IMG/VR virus record: IMGVR_UViG_3300049825_000434
Coordinates: 1 to 35,704 of that record
Reading direction: 5' to 3' (one strand)
DNA length: 35,704 bases
Source: a virus
Positions 8,154 through 16,175 of this stretch are shown one piece after another. Position numbers and translations under genes: made by a program. The notes beneath the pieces were generated by a model, which was given only the letters and a program-made list of their open reading frames with translations, was not told where the DNA came from and ran no database searches. The stretch's first letter is position 1. Each line of letters starts with the position of its first letter.

Positions 8154-8473
8154 GGGTTTGCTCCCACCTGAATCGAGCGAATTGCAGCTAGTACCTGAAG
8201 CATCACTGTGTTTAGTTTTGTCGAACCAATAGTCTGTCCTGTTGTGGGGTGAACTAAAGGGATCGCCGACTCGCCGACTGCTGCAAGATCAAGATTAGCA
8301 GTTAAAGTTTCCATCTGCTGAAGCTCTCTCACAGAACCATCAGCTAATTTAACCGCCAAGGCTTGCTCAATAACTGCGGACGGAATGCCGCCTGTTGTTG
8401 GCCAGATCACCGTGATCTTATTTGCTCTAACATAAGGAACGCCCACTGCTGTAGAATCATAATTTATAGACAT
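8150..8473 (-). CDS. Small conserved virion-module protein, unknown function
   Basis: I start this gene at the ATG at 8473, which has AAAGGAG 5 nt upstream. The longer frame to 8518 runs into the preceding gene and lacks an SD. The product is 107 aa, beginning MSINYDSTAVGVPYVRANKI and ending RSIQVGANP, with mixed beta and helix and no membrane segment. HPTTGQTIGSTKLNTVMLQV is the most conserved-looking part. Its neighbours are a signal-peptide-bearing fibre-like gene upstream and a papain-like hydrolase downstream (GTGA overlap). It may be an adaptor or chaperone for these appendages. That is position only. Confidence 0.5.
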   Translation of the reverse strand: MSINYDSTAVGVPYVRANKITVIWPTTGGIPSAVIEQALAVKLADGSVRELQQMETLTANLDLAAVGESAIPLVHPTTGQTIGSTKLNTVMLQVLAAIRSIQVGANP

Positions 8474-8483
8474 AAAAACTCCT

Positions 8484-10397
8484 TTAAAATGCTTTAAGTA
8501 CAGTGTACCCAGCAACAACCAAGGTGCCTGCGACAGTTACGCGAACACGAAGTAGTTGTGCTTGTATATTTAACACTGTGGTTTGAGTCGTAGAGCTTGC
8601 CGCAGGAGAGAATGTAGCCCCAACCGCGTACCAAGTAGCTCCGTTATCGTCAGACCCTTCGATCTGAAGAGTGGCTGGGGTTGTGGCCGTTCCTATATTA
8701 ACAACACACTGAACATTCTTAGCCATTCCGGTTGTTAAACTAGGAGTGACTGAGTTTAAAGTCGTCATTGAAATTGTTCGGTCTATGATCTGACGAAGTG
8801 GTGTGTACGAAGTTAAAGAATTTTGCAGCCTATGAATGGCGCGGGTGAAAGACGGAGTTGTTCCAGTAATTGTTTGCACGTAACGAACCCTATTCCCAGT
8901 TAGTGGGAACACAGGGGATCGGTACATGCCTGTTGCTGTGATTCTTGGGAAATCATATATGGCTACCCAGTTAGTGCCTGTGTCATCTGATTCTTGGATT
9001 TGAACGTCCATCGCAGGGGTTGTTCCTGTAACTACGGTAACTGGAATTACTACAGAGTAAGAAGACCCCGATCCTGGAGTAAACGTGGCTGATGTTGTTG
9101 TTGTAGTGATAGCAGCAGAAGCTTGATCTGTTACAAGCAGCGGTATTGCAGCATTGCTTGAAGTAACACTTGCTACCGCTGTAACTGAGGAAACAGTCGT
9201 CACGGTTCCAGAAGCAATCGTTGCTGTGGTTAAAAGATTGGCGGCTGTATTTTGTACTATCTGGTTAAACCCAGGGGCCCAAGAAGTTTGTGAAAATTTA
9301 GAGTGCGCCTGGATGCTCCCGCCTGTGATTGCTGTAACGATTCGTATTCTATGAAATCTGAACTGTAGTGGGAATGTATATCCAAACTGAGAAGCAGAGG
9401 CTGTGATGGCTGTTGTGATTGGGGCCCCAGTAACGGTGGATTGAATGAACACAGGAATTACTTGAAAGTTTACGTTATCATTAGAGCCTTCAAATATAAA
9501 TGTCCCGCCCGTACCAGTAGACACTACTTGAACAAGGGCTGATCTATAGCCAGTGGTGTCTGTTGCTGCAGCCCCTGCTGTAGCGGTTAAAATATTATTA
9601 ACAATAGCTGTTTGAGCCGCTTGTCCTGTTACAGAAAGATCTTGCACGTTCTCAGAAGAAAGTGTGACGCCTAAAGAAGTAGAAGCTGCTTGCTGACCAA
9701 GGGCCGTTGGAAGTCTTGTTTCTGTAGTGCTTACTGCGGATTGATCTGAAGAAATTACTACAGGAGAACTATTTGCCATGGTTTTTTGGCCAACCGTTGG
9801 TGTGTTCGTAGCAATCGTACTTAAAGAAGTATTCCCTGTTGTCTGAAGTGCTGAGGTGGACGCTCCTGTAGGAAGTGGTAAACTCGAAGCACTAATCGGT
9901 TGTGTAACACCTGACCCATCAACTGGCTGACGTCCAGAAACTAAGGCTGGGGTTTTAGAGTCAATACTTGAAAGACTTGTATTCCCTGTTGTCTGAAGTG
10001 CTGAGGTGGACGCTCCTGTAGGGATAGGTAAGGATTGGATGGCGTTAATCTCTAAACGCCCTTGGGTGTCTAGCTTAAAATGTCTTTTCAACCCGCCTGC
10101 ATCAATACCTGACACAGAAACAGGATTTAAAACAGGCGCAGCACCCACTGCAGACTGACCAGATACTAATATAGAATCCACAGAATTAGAAAGGGACCAA
10201 ACCCTGTCTCTTGGATCTACTTGAGTCCCACCTACAGTGACACCCACGTCTAGGGATCTTTGGCCGCCGTTGCTTTGAGAAGTAAGCCCGTTTCCAGCAG
10301 CATCAAAAATGTAAGTTCCTGGGGAGTACGCTGCTTGAGACAAACTTGAGAAAACAAAAATAAATGTGAACAGTAAAGTCCTTAACCGATATGCCAC
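8484..10397 (-). CDS. Large secreted virion-type protein with internal repeats
   Basis: A 637-aa protein starting with GTG at 10397, which overlaps the upstream gene by 16 nt with AGGGGGG just before it. The N-terminus is a strong Sec signal peptide: LRTLLFTFIFVFSSLSQAA, then YSPGTYIFDA. Near residues 120-190 the segment PTGASTSALQTTGNTSLS occurs twice, and the DNA at 9829-9872 and 9979-10022 is identical over 44 bp. The rest is Thr/Ser/Val-rich beta structure with two similar blocks (FEGSNDNVNFQVIPVF and IEGSDDNGATWYAVGATF), typical of phage appendage domains. A cleavable signal on such a protein is odd and is discussed separately. Confidence 0.65.
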   Translation of the reverse strand: MAYRLRTLLFTFIFVFSSLSQAAYSPGTYIFDAAGNGLTSQSNGGQRSLDVGVTVGGTQVDPRDRVWSLSNSVDSILVSGQSAVGAAPVLNPVSVSGIDAGGLKRHFKLDTQGRLEINAIQSLPIPTGASTSALQTTGNTSLSSIDSKTPALVSGRQPVDGSGVTQPISASSLPLPTGASTSALQTTGNTSLSTIATNTPTVGQKTMANSSPVVISSDQSAVSTTETRLPTALGQQAASTSLGVTLSSENVQDLSVTGQAAQTAIVNNILTATAGAAATDTTGYRSALVQVVSTGTGGTFIFEGSNDNVNFQVIPVFIQSTVTGAPITTAITASASQFGYTFPLQFRFHRIRIVTAITGGSIQAHSKFSQTSWAPGFNQIVQNTAANLLTTATIASGTVTTVSSVTAVASVTSSNAAIPLLVTDQASAAITTTTTSATFTPGSGSSYSVVIPVTVVTGTTPAMDVQIQESDDTGTNWVAIYDFPRITATGMYRSPVFPLTGNRVRYVQTITGTTPSFTRAIHRLQNSLTSYTPLRQIIDRTISMTTLNSVTPSLTTGMAKNVQCVVNIGTATTPATLQIEGSDDNGATWYAVGATFSPAASSTTQTTVLNIQAQLLRVRVTVAGTLVVAGYTVLKAF

Positions 10398-11092
10398 TCG
10401 CCCCCCTGAGCTATTAAAAATATTGAATCATATAAAAGCGGACCTGATAAAATAGCTTGTGAATTTCCATCAATTTTACCACTTGCCGTTCCCACAGTAA
10501 CAATCCCAGACTGACGGCGTTTAATCCATATTTCAAGACCGTCAAGAACGGATGGGTCTGGGAGTGTTATTAAGATGTTTGTAGTGGCGTCTGAAACTAT
10601 AAAATAATCCGTATCTAAAACATTGTAGTCTGCAGTTACTGAAATAACGGGCTTTAGAAAGCTTTGCTTACTGTTAAATAAAAGCCAATCGCTTTGTGAA
10701 AGATATCCATCTGTGGCGGCGTCTGCTTTAGGGATCTCTAAGTTCAAGTCCGCACTTAAATCCGCACCTCCTATAAGTGGTGCTATTGTGTTTATAAGTC
10801 TTGTGCTATCAACTTTTGATCCAAGCTTGGCGTCTGTGTCGTCGCGGAGTTCAACAAGGGCTGCTTGAACATTTACAGAAGTTAAATCCCCGTTGGGAGT
10901 AAATACTGTGTCAATAGCTTTTAAATTTAATTTACCTGTAACACCGTCTAAAACTTTTACCCAATCGGATGGGGTTGCTGACCCTATAGAAAGATAATGG
11001 TCTTTGTTCGAGGTGTTTATATAGTGATGTCCCGCCGCCGTTGGTACGGTGATCGGTGCGCCAGGTTGTTTAAAAATATGCTGCACTGACAT
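10382..11092 (-). CDS. Tail-fibre / appendage protein
   Basis: A 236-aa protein. The N-terminal half (FKQPGAPITVPTAAGHHYIN, SATPSDWVKVLDG) looks like an attachment part. The middle, VNVQAALVELRDDTDAKLGS, is a typical phage fibre segment. The C-terminal 90 residues form a beta domain (SVTADYNVLDTDYFIVSD, then SGKIDGNSQ and FLIAQGGEWHIG) of the kind that ends many phage appendage proteins. The SD CGGAG lies 9 nt before the ATG. It is probably a minor fibre or adaptor that builds on the capsid-proximal tail parts. Enzymatic motifs are absent. Confidence 0.6.
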   Translation of the reverse strand: MSVQHIFKQPGAPITVPTAAGHHYINTSNKDHYLSIGSATPSDWVKVLDGVTGKLNLKAIDTVFTPNGDLTSVNVQAALVELRDDTDAKLGSKVDSTRLINTIAPLIGGADLSADLNLEIPKADAATDGYLSQSDWLLFNSKQSFLKPVISVTADYNVLDTDYFIVSDATTNILITLPDPSVLDGLEIWIKRRQSGIVTVGTASGKIDGNSQAILSGPLLYDSIFLIAQGGEWHIG

Positions 11093-11094
11093 CT

Positions 11095-11400
11095 TTAAAA
11101 CTCCGTAAGTTCGTTGCCTAAATCATCGGTCAACTGTTCAAATAAGTCATCTGTCAAAAGGACTGGTTCTCCCTCAAAGGCTTCTTGCCAAACTGAGTAG
11201 CCTTCTTTCCTTCCGACAACTGCCAAAGGAAAAAGTCCAGAATACAAATACTCAACAACAATACAGGGTCCACCAACCTCAATAAAGGAGGGGGCTCTGT
11301 AAATTTTAGAAACCCTGTTCTGAGAATCGTACTCTAGGTACTCTTTATTAATCTCAGAACGAACAGTTTTTAAAAGTTCTGTCTTGCTGATCGAAAGCAT
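11095..11400 (-). CDS. Single-domain relative of the 7150-7662 protein
   Basis: A 101-aa protein with one copy of the domain duplicated in the 7150-7662 product: KTELLKTVRSEINKEYLEYD, then RVSKIYRAPSFIEVGGPC with the shared Pro-Cys, then VVGRKEGYSVWQEAF. The C-terminus is an acidic Leu/Thr/Asp tail (DDLFEQLTDDLGNELTEF) not found in the double-domain protein. It is the first gene after the major capsid gene in the direction of transcription, behind a small hairpin, with a GAGGTG SD. It could be a head decoration, head-tail joining or fibre-anchoring part. There is no recognised family. Confidence 0.6.
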   Translation of the reverse strand: MLSISKTELLKTVRSEINKEYLEYDSQNRVSKIYRAPSFIEVGGPCIVVEYLYSGLFPLAVVGRKEGYSVWQEAFEGEPVLLTDDLFEQLTDDLGNELTEF

Positions 11401-11418
11401 AACACCTCAAAAGTCTTC

Positions 11419-11436
11419 AGGCCCCTTTCGGAGCCC
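11419..11436 (-). terminator. Stem-loop after the capsid gene
   Basis: On the transcribed (minus) strand GGCTCC-GAAA-GGGGCC folds into a 6-bp stem with one G-U pair and a GAAA loop, directly after the major capsid stop. No immediate U-tract follows; TTTT comes only about 6-9 nt later. It is therefore a weak or partial terminator, or an mRNA end that protects the abundant capsid message. Confidence 0.4.
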
Positions 11437-11448
11437 AAAGATTTATCC

Positions 11449-12708
11449 TTAGTAGTTCGGGATAGAATGCATAATCGCGTTTTTCCAAGGAGAGGTACAA
11501 ACCAATTCCCCAAAAAGACAGTGGTCTAAAACATAACTGTAACCAGAGGTAGCACGAATTTCGTAGTACTGTTTTCCATCTGGAGCGGTACGACGTTTGA
11601 ACATTCCGTTAGAGAAGAATGTAATCGTGTTCCAATCAAGGTACATAATTGCGTCGTCGTCCATTTCTTGGATACCAACAAGTTTTAAAGTATTTCCAGA
11701 AACAGAGCCAATTTCGATAGTGTCAAAACCGTATTGTGAAGTCTTACGAGAATTTGGTACTACGTTAAATGCTCCTTTTTGGATTTCTAAAACTTTCATT
11801 GCTGATCCAAAGTGTTTGAAAGACATCAATACTTCAGGGGCAGCTCCGCCTTTACCAAGGATTTGACGTTGTACGTACCCATCAAAGATTTTCTCTAAGA
11901 TGTTTGTAGCACTAACAGCAGATCCGTTGACTTGAACAGCTTGTAAGTACGGGTAAGCAAGTTTTGTTTGCCCGTAGATAGTAGCTCCCCCACCATTTGC
12001 CAAAGACAAAAGCTGAGATTTCAAGCTTGTGAAAGATCCAGTCTGAGCACCTGGGTGATAACACTTAGCCACTTGAGCTACTGTGTAAGCACTGATATCA
12101 GCCGCAGCACCGCCACGAGTAAGTGACAATGTCACAGAACCTTTAGCTAAAGTTCCGCCGTTGATGTTAATTGCAATTACATAGTAATTTGCAGCAGCAC
12201 TATTGTTATCTTGTAAAGATAACTTTTGATCCAATGAAAAGCGATCAATACGATCAACCTCTAGAACGCCGCCCACTGTTCCATCAACTGTCGCTTTAGC
12301 AAAGTGTGGACCATTAAGCATGTTCACAGAAACTACCATTTTCATGTACATCATGAAATCTTCGATTTGATCAGGCAAAATCTTCAGGAAAGATTTCTCT
12401 GGGATTTTCCCATCATGCTCCATCAAGTCGCGGTGCTCGAACTTCATAGTTCCCCAAGCTTCAGGCATGCTCGTGATTTGACCACGTACATACTTATGCT
12501 TAGAGATATCTCCATCAGCCGCTAATTGACCGAACTCGATTGATGAGCTGTGCTGTCCTTGAAAAGGAACAGGCAAAGTTCCGCCCTTCCAGCCGTCATC
12601 TTTTTGTGCTTTGTTTAAGCAGTAATCACGTTTTTGCATTTCTTCTTGTAACAAATCAATAGCCAAATACTCATTTAGCATTGATTGAAAATCTCTATTT
12701 GTTCCCAT
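11449..12708 (-). CDS. Major capsid protein
   Basis: A 419-aa protein placed directly after the scaffold-like gene, as expected for a head cluster. Features that fit a HK97-fold shell protein are the helical N-terminus (FQSMLNEYLAIDLLQEEMQ), a Gly/Pro-rich arm region, an E-loop-like segment (KYVRGQITSMPEAWGTMKFE), a long spine helix region (DQIEDFMMYMKMVVSVNML), and a C-terminal P-domain-like part with DTIEIGSVSG and YSYVLDHCLFGELVCTSPWK. No protease domain is fused. The SD AAGGA lies about 9 nt before the ATG. A downstream hairpin and its separation from the next gene suggest its message is handled separately. The call rests on size, order and general shape. Confidence 0.75.
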   Translation of the reverse strand: MGTNRDFQSMLNEYLAIDLLQEEMQKRDYCLNKAQKDDGWKGGTLPVPFQGQHSSSIEFGQLAADGDISKHKYVRGQITSMPEAWGTMKFEHRDLMEHDGKIPEKSFLKILPDQIEDFMMYMKMVVSVNMLNGPHFAKATVDGTVGGVLEVDRIDRFSLDQKLSLQDNNSAAANYYVIAININGGTLAKGSVTLSLTRGGAAADISAYTVAQVAKCYHPGAQTGSFTSLKSQLLSLANGGGATIYGQTKLAYPYLQAVQVNGSAVSATNILEKIFDGYVQRQILGKGGAAPEVLMSFKHFGSAMKVLEIQKGAFNVVPNSRKTSQYGFDTIEIGSVSGNTLKLVGIQEMDDDAIMYLDWNTITFFSNGMFKRRTAPDGKQYYEIRATSGYSYVLDHCLFGELVCTSPWKNAIMHSIPNY

Positions 12709-12734
12709 TTTTTAAATTCCTTTTAAATTAATTG

Positions 12735-13736
12735 TTATAGTGACCTTGCATGCTCTTTAAGCTCCTGCAAAGATTTGAACGATTTTTTAACAGGGCTCGT
12801 TCCTTTCCCTCCGATAACTGGAATAACTGGGGGTTTCTGCCCTGGCATTTGCTGTGCCTGGACCTGAGGCGTTTGTTGGTTCGACATAGCTGGCTCGCCG
12901 CCGATCAATTTGGAATACTTCTGCACCACATTGTTAATGGCTTCTTCGACTGTCAGGTCTTTTTGGCCTTGTGACATATAGTGAGCATTAATTCCTTCTT
13001 GAACAACAAGGTCTCGGAAATACCCGATTTGTCCCATCTTGCTATCAATTGTAGACGCAAATGTAGATACATCATTTCTAGACAATAGCGTGTCTAGCTG
13101 CATTCCCCTGGCTTGGACTGCTTGATTGTACACTTGTGACTGATACGTATTATTTTCTTGAGATAGAAGATAGTTTTGCTGTCTAATCTTCGCCTGCTCA
13201 TCAATTTGCGCAAGGGCTTGCGGGCCTTGCTGAAGAGCCTCAAGTTTTTTATTCATCCAATTTACTAACTGGTCAAAATTTACATCTAGACCAGCTTTTC
13301 CGAAAAGATTGTCGTAGTCGCCTGCTTGCATAAAATGCTGAACATTTCCAACAACTTTATCCATATTAGCGTAGTAGTTTTCTTTTTGAGAAAACTCCTG
13401 TTGTCTCTTTTCATAGCGTTCTTTAACGATATCTAGTCCGTGCGCTTTTTCAAAAACATCACGAACTTTTTTCTCTGTTTCGGCGTCTTTGATAATTCCT
13501 TTAGCCCAGTCTGCCATTTCTAACTCTTTACCCATGACTTTAAACTTAAAGTTTGGAGTAAAGGCCGGAGGCAAAGGAGCTGTCGCTGCTAGAGTTCCAT
13601 CAGGATTAGTCTGTGGAGTACTTGGTGTTGCTTCCTGCGGAGTTACCACATTTGTGGTAGTCTCAGGTGTTGTGCTTACCACATCAGTGGTAACTTCGTT
13701 TGTCGATACGTCCGTAGACGAATTTTCTGTCGTCAT
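12735..13736 (-). CDS. Head scaffolding protein
   Basis: A 333-aa protein with a Thr/Ser/Pro/Val-rich disordered N-terminus, a helical Gln/Glu/Lys-rich middle (KERYEKRQQEFSQKENYYAN, EALQQGPQALAQIDEQAKIR), a Pro/Gln-rich linker, and a basic helical C-terminus (VKKSFKSLQELKEHARSL). This charge pattern, with a basic helix at the very end, is typical of internal scaffolds that bind the capsid protein. The position between portal and capsid genes agrees. It overlaps the portal gene by ATGA. There is no sign of a protease domain, so removal would rely on exit or host proteases. Confidence 0.7.
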   Translation of the reverse strand: MTTENSSTDVSTNEVTTDVVSTTPETTTNVVTPQEATPSTPQTNPDGTLAATAPLPPAFTPNFKFKVMGKELEMADWAKGIIKDAETEKKVRDVFEKAHGLDIVKERYEKRQQEFSQKENYYANMDKVVGNVQHFMQAGDYDNLFGKAGLDVNFDQLVNWMNKKLEALQQGPQALAQIDEQAKIRQQNYLLSQENNTYQSQVYNQAVQARGMQLDTLLSRNDVSTFASTIDSKMGQIGYFRDLVVQEGINAHYMSQGQKDLTVEEAINNVVQKYSKLIGGEPAMSNQQTPQVQAQQMPGQKPPVIPVIGGKGTSPVKKSFKSLQELKEHARSL

Positions 13737-15874
13737 TGCATATTCCTATTCGGGGTCATTCCCTGACCCATGGGTGGACGAGGACCACTTCCTTGTTGTA
13801 ACTCGTTACCTTGTTTTTTATCTAGCATCCCTGACATTTCTGACACGGCTCCTTGATTCAATGTTGTAAGCACCTCTTGACTTGATCCTTGGTCCGCTAA
13901 CCTTTTGATTAGCCAATCCACGGATTCAGCAGGAAGTGTTGCGCGTTCTACTCTATTAGGATTCGACTGCGAAGGAACGTAGTAGTCAATCTTAACCCGT
14001 GCGCCGCCAGTCGGAATAAAGTCCGCTTGGGCCGCCATAATTTTTTGTTGGTTTTGCGCTTCCAAGTCTTCATAGAACTGAATGTAAGTTTGATAAGAAT
14101 TTTGTAATTGCGGGTCCAGTTGCCTAAAATCCGATTGTCGAACTCTATTCACTAACCGTTTGATCATATAAGTCGGAGTATCGTATTTATTAGGCGGTGG
14201 TTGTTCGCCACGGTCTAAAGCTAAGATCATATTTGTCGCAGTGTCGTACTCAAGAGTTAAATCATTGTAGCTTTCGTCGTTATTAGCAAACGGGGATGTT
14301 CTAATAAGCTTTCCAATGTCTTCTCTAGAGAGCTGCTTCCCTACGTACTGTAAAATATTTTGATTAAATAAGAATTTACCCATCATCGTATTAACATCAT
14401 CAAGCTGAGGTTCAGTTTTTATCTGATAATAAAGAGGCGTTGTTGTTTTAAACTCAGCAATATTAACGTATTCCATTTTACCAACTGCTGCGATCAAACA
14501 ATCTTCGGGAAGATAATATCTCGCAAGTGTAAGGTACGTTTCACAAATACTTTGCAGAAACATTTCAAATTTCTCACCATAGGTAGAGAATTTCTTTTTG
14601 TTTCTTAGAGACATGAATAACTGACCCATAGCATCGTACTTAGCATCTTTTAACTGAGCGTCTTCATTTACATTAGATACTTCGTACATCTCTTTAATCT
14701 GATCATTCATGTAAGAAGCATATTGCTCCCCAGATCTTCCACTTAGAACTGTTGGCGCAAGACCTGAGTACTGAAGTGTCCTTACTCCAGGAAGATGGCC
14801 TCCGTTTGTTACTTTTGTACCCGACTGAACTAAGAGTTTATCATCTCCAAGAGTGACTTGATGTTCTGCTATTTTTGAAGCAGCGCGATTAATCTCTGCT
14901 TGGTAAGGGCGAAGTTGTTTAACAATTGATCTGTGTCTCGGAGAGGTTTGAATTTCATCAAACCCACAATACAAAATCGGGAAAACTCCGTAAGGAAGAT
15001 CTCCCTCAAACAAAATGCCGCCTTCAACAGTGATGTAATAGTACCCTTGCGGATATTCCATGCACGGCTTGTAGTAGTATTCTTTAACAAGTATTTGATT
15101 CTTTGAGTTTTGATAGTTCTGACTATTTCCATCGAAGATGTGATAAGTCCTGTCTGATTCTTCTTTAAGCCAACGAAGCTTTTCTTCATCGTCCCCAACC
15201 ATGGCCTTCATTTCATCAATTGATGCCATTTTTCTAATACCCCAAAACGGAGTATCTTCAGCCGCTTTTGCTGAGGGGGACCTAAACAAGTTGAAACCAA
15301 ATATTCTCTCAAACTCAAACTCGCCTTCAAACACAGGCGTTTTTGAGGGGGCTGGCTGGCCGCTTTCATCCGTGAGAGCTTGTCCCGTTTCGTCCGTCGC
15401 CTGCTCATAACCTAAAAATTTACCTTTATGCGGATTCCAAAAAATCTTTACAGCACACTCGCCAATCTCAATATAATCCTTGGCCCATTGATGTACTTTA
15501 AGTCTTAAATTATGTTTTACCTTAGCATCTTCCCAAACTGACTTATTTAGCTCAGCCGCTTTTGTGTCTGGAAGTTCCTTTTCATTCTTAGGTAAAATTG
15601 TCACCCACGGAGCGTGAGAGACTATGTTGTTTACGTATGTTTTTGTTATTTTCTGGATATGGTTTTTTGTAAGCCTTAATTTCTGCTCACTCGATAAATC
15701 CTTAGAGTCTCTAACTCTGTTCCAAAATCTAGAATTTTTCTTTGTATAATGGTCACCGGAAATAAGTAGGATATTAGAGCGTTGCTCAGCAAAAAGCTCT
15801 TGATCTGCTTTTTCTGATTCACTGTAGATTTGGTTCAAATCTTCAATGGTTTTTTTCTTTGTCTCTGTCTGCAT
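13733..15874 (-). CDS. Portal protein
   Basis: A 713-aa portal (head-tail connector ring) of the long, P22-like type. Supporting segments are the N-terminal KLRLTKNHIQKITKTYVNNI, the clip/wing part WAKDYIEIGECAVKIFWNPH, the stem-like helix region RPYQAEINRAASKIAEHQVT, and a C-terminal Gln/Asn/Pro-rich tail (KQGNELQQGSGPRPPMGQGM). Location between TerL and scaffold fits. Two SD-like GAGG stretches precede the ATG. Its start overlaps the 108-aa gene by 32 nt. The length exceeds typical siphophage portals and matches portals of podoviruses with a barrel extension (family knowledge). Confidence 0.8.
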   Translation of the reverse strand: MQTETKKKTIEDLNQIYSESEKADQELFAEQRSNILLISGDHYTKKNSRFWNRVRDSKDLSSEQKLRLTKNHIQKITKTYVNNIVSHAPWVTILPKNEKELPDTKAAELNKSVWEDAKVKHNLRLKVHQWAKDYIEIGECAVKIFWNPHKGKFLGYEQATDETGQALTDESGQPAPSKTPVFEGEFEFERIFGFNLFRSPSAKAAEDTPFWGIRKMASIDEMKAMVGDDEEKLRWLKEESDRTYHIFDGNSQNYQNSKNQILVKEYYYKPCMEYPQGYYYITVEGGILFEGDLPYGVFPILYCGFDEIQTSPRHRSIVKQLRPYQAEINRAASKIAEHQVTLGDDKLLVQSGTKVTNGGHLPGVRTLQYSGLAPTVLSGRSGEQYASYMNDQIKEMYEVSNVNEDAQLKDAKYDAMGQLFMSLRNKKKFSTYGEKFEMFLQSICETYLTLARYYLPEDCLIAAVGKMEYVNIAEFKTTTPLYYQIKTEPQLDDVNTMMGKFLFNQNILQYVGKQLSREDIGKLIRTSPFANNDESYNDLTLEYDTATNMILALDRGEQPPPNKYDTPTYMIKRLVNRVRQSDFRQLDPQLQNSYQTYIQFYEDLEAQNQQKIMAAQADFIPTGGARVKIDYYVPSQSNPNRVERATLPAESVDWLIKRLADQGSSQEVLTTLNQGAVSEMSGMLDKKQGNELQQGSGPRPPMGQGMTPNRNMQ

Positions 15875-16169
15875 CCTCTAGATCCCTCTCAAGCAACAAC
15901 TGTTCAAACATGGCAGGGTCTTCTATGTTCATCATAGCAAGTTGATCTTCACGGGTTTCTACAACCTCTTTGTTCAACTCGGACTCTGCGATCTTATCTG
16001 ATTTTCTCGAATACCTTGGCTTAGGCTTCGAGGTGTCGCTTGAAAAATCTATGGCTGGATCTTCAAGAACTATCTCTAAATCACCATTTTTATAACTTTT
16101 AACACCGTTTTTCTTTAAAACTCGGATAATTTTAGTAATTTCTTTAAGTTTTTTTGCATCGGTGCTCAC
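15843..16169 (-). CDS. Small charged protein between terminase and portal
   Basis: A 108-aa, Lys/Glu/Asp-rich soluble protein: helical N-terminus (KKLKEITKIIRVLKKNGVKS), a beta pair (NGDLEIVLEDPAIDF), then a disordered Ser/Lys stretch and an acidic helix. The start is GTG at 16169, 7 nt past the terminase stop, with only a weak ribosome site, so it may rely on reinitiation. The end overlaps the portal start. Small charged proteins are often found at this spot in phage genomes. No function is assigned. Confidence 0.5.
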   Translation of the reverse strand: MSTDAKKLKEITKIIRVLKKNGVKSYKNGDLEIVLEDPAIDFSSDTSKPKPRYSRKSDKIAESELNKEVVETREDQLAMMNIEDPAMFEQLLLERDLEDADRDKEKNH

Positions 16170-16175
16170 AAGTCA

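Noticed and set aside
13489-13869. 126-codon plus-strand frame at the scaffold/portal junction
   Set aside because: It lies over the Thr/Val-rich scaffold N-terminus and the portal end. Its Val/Ser-rich sequence is the expected shadow, and there is no ribosome site.
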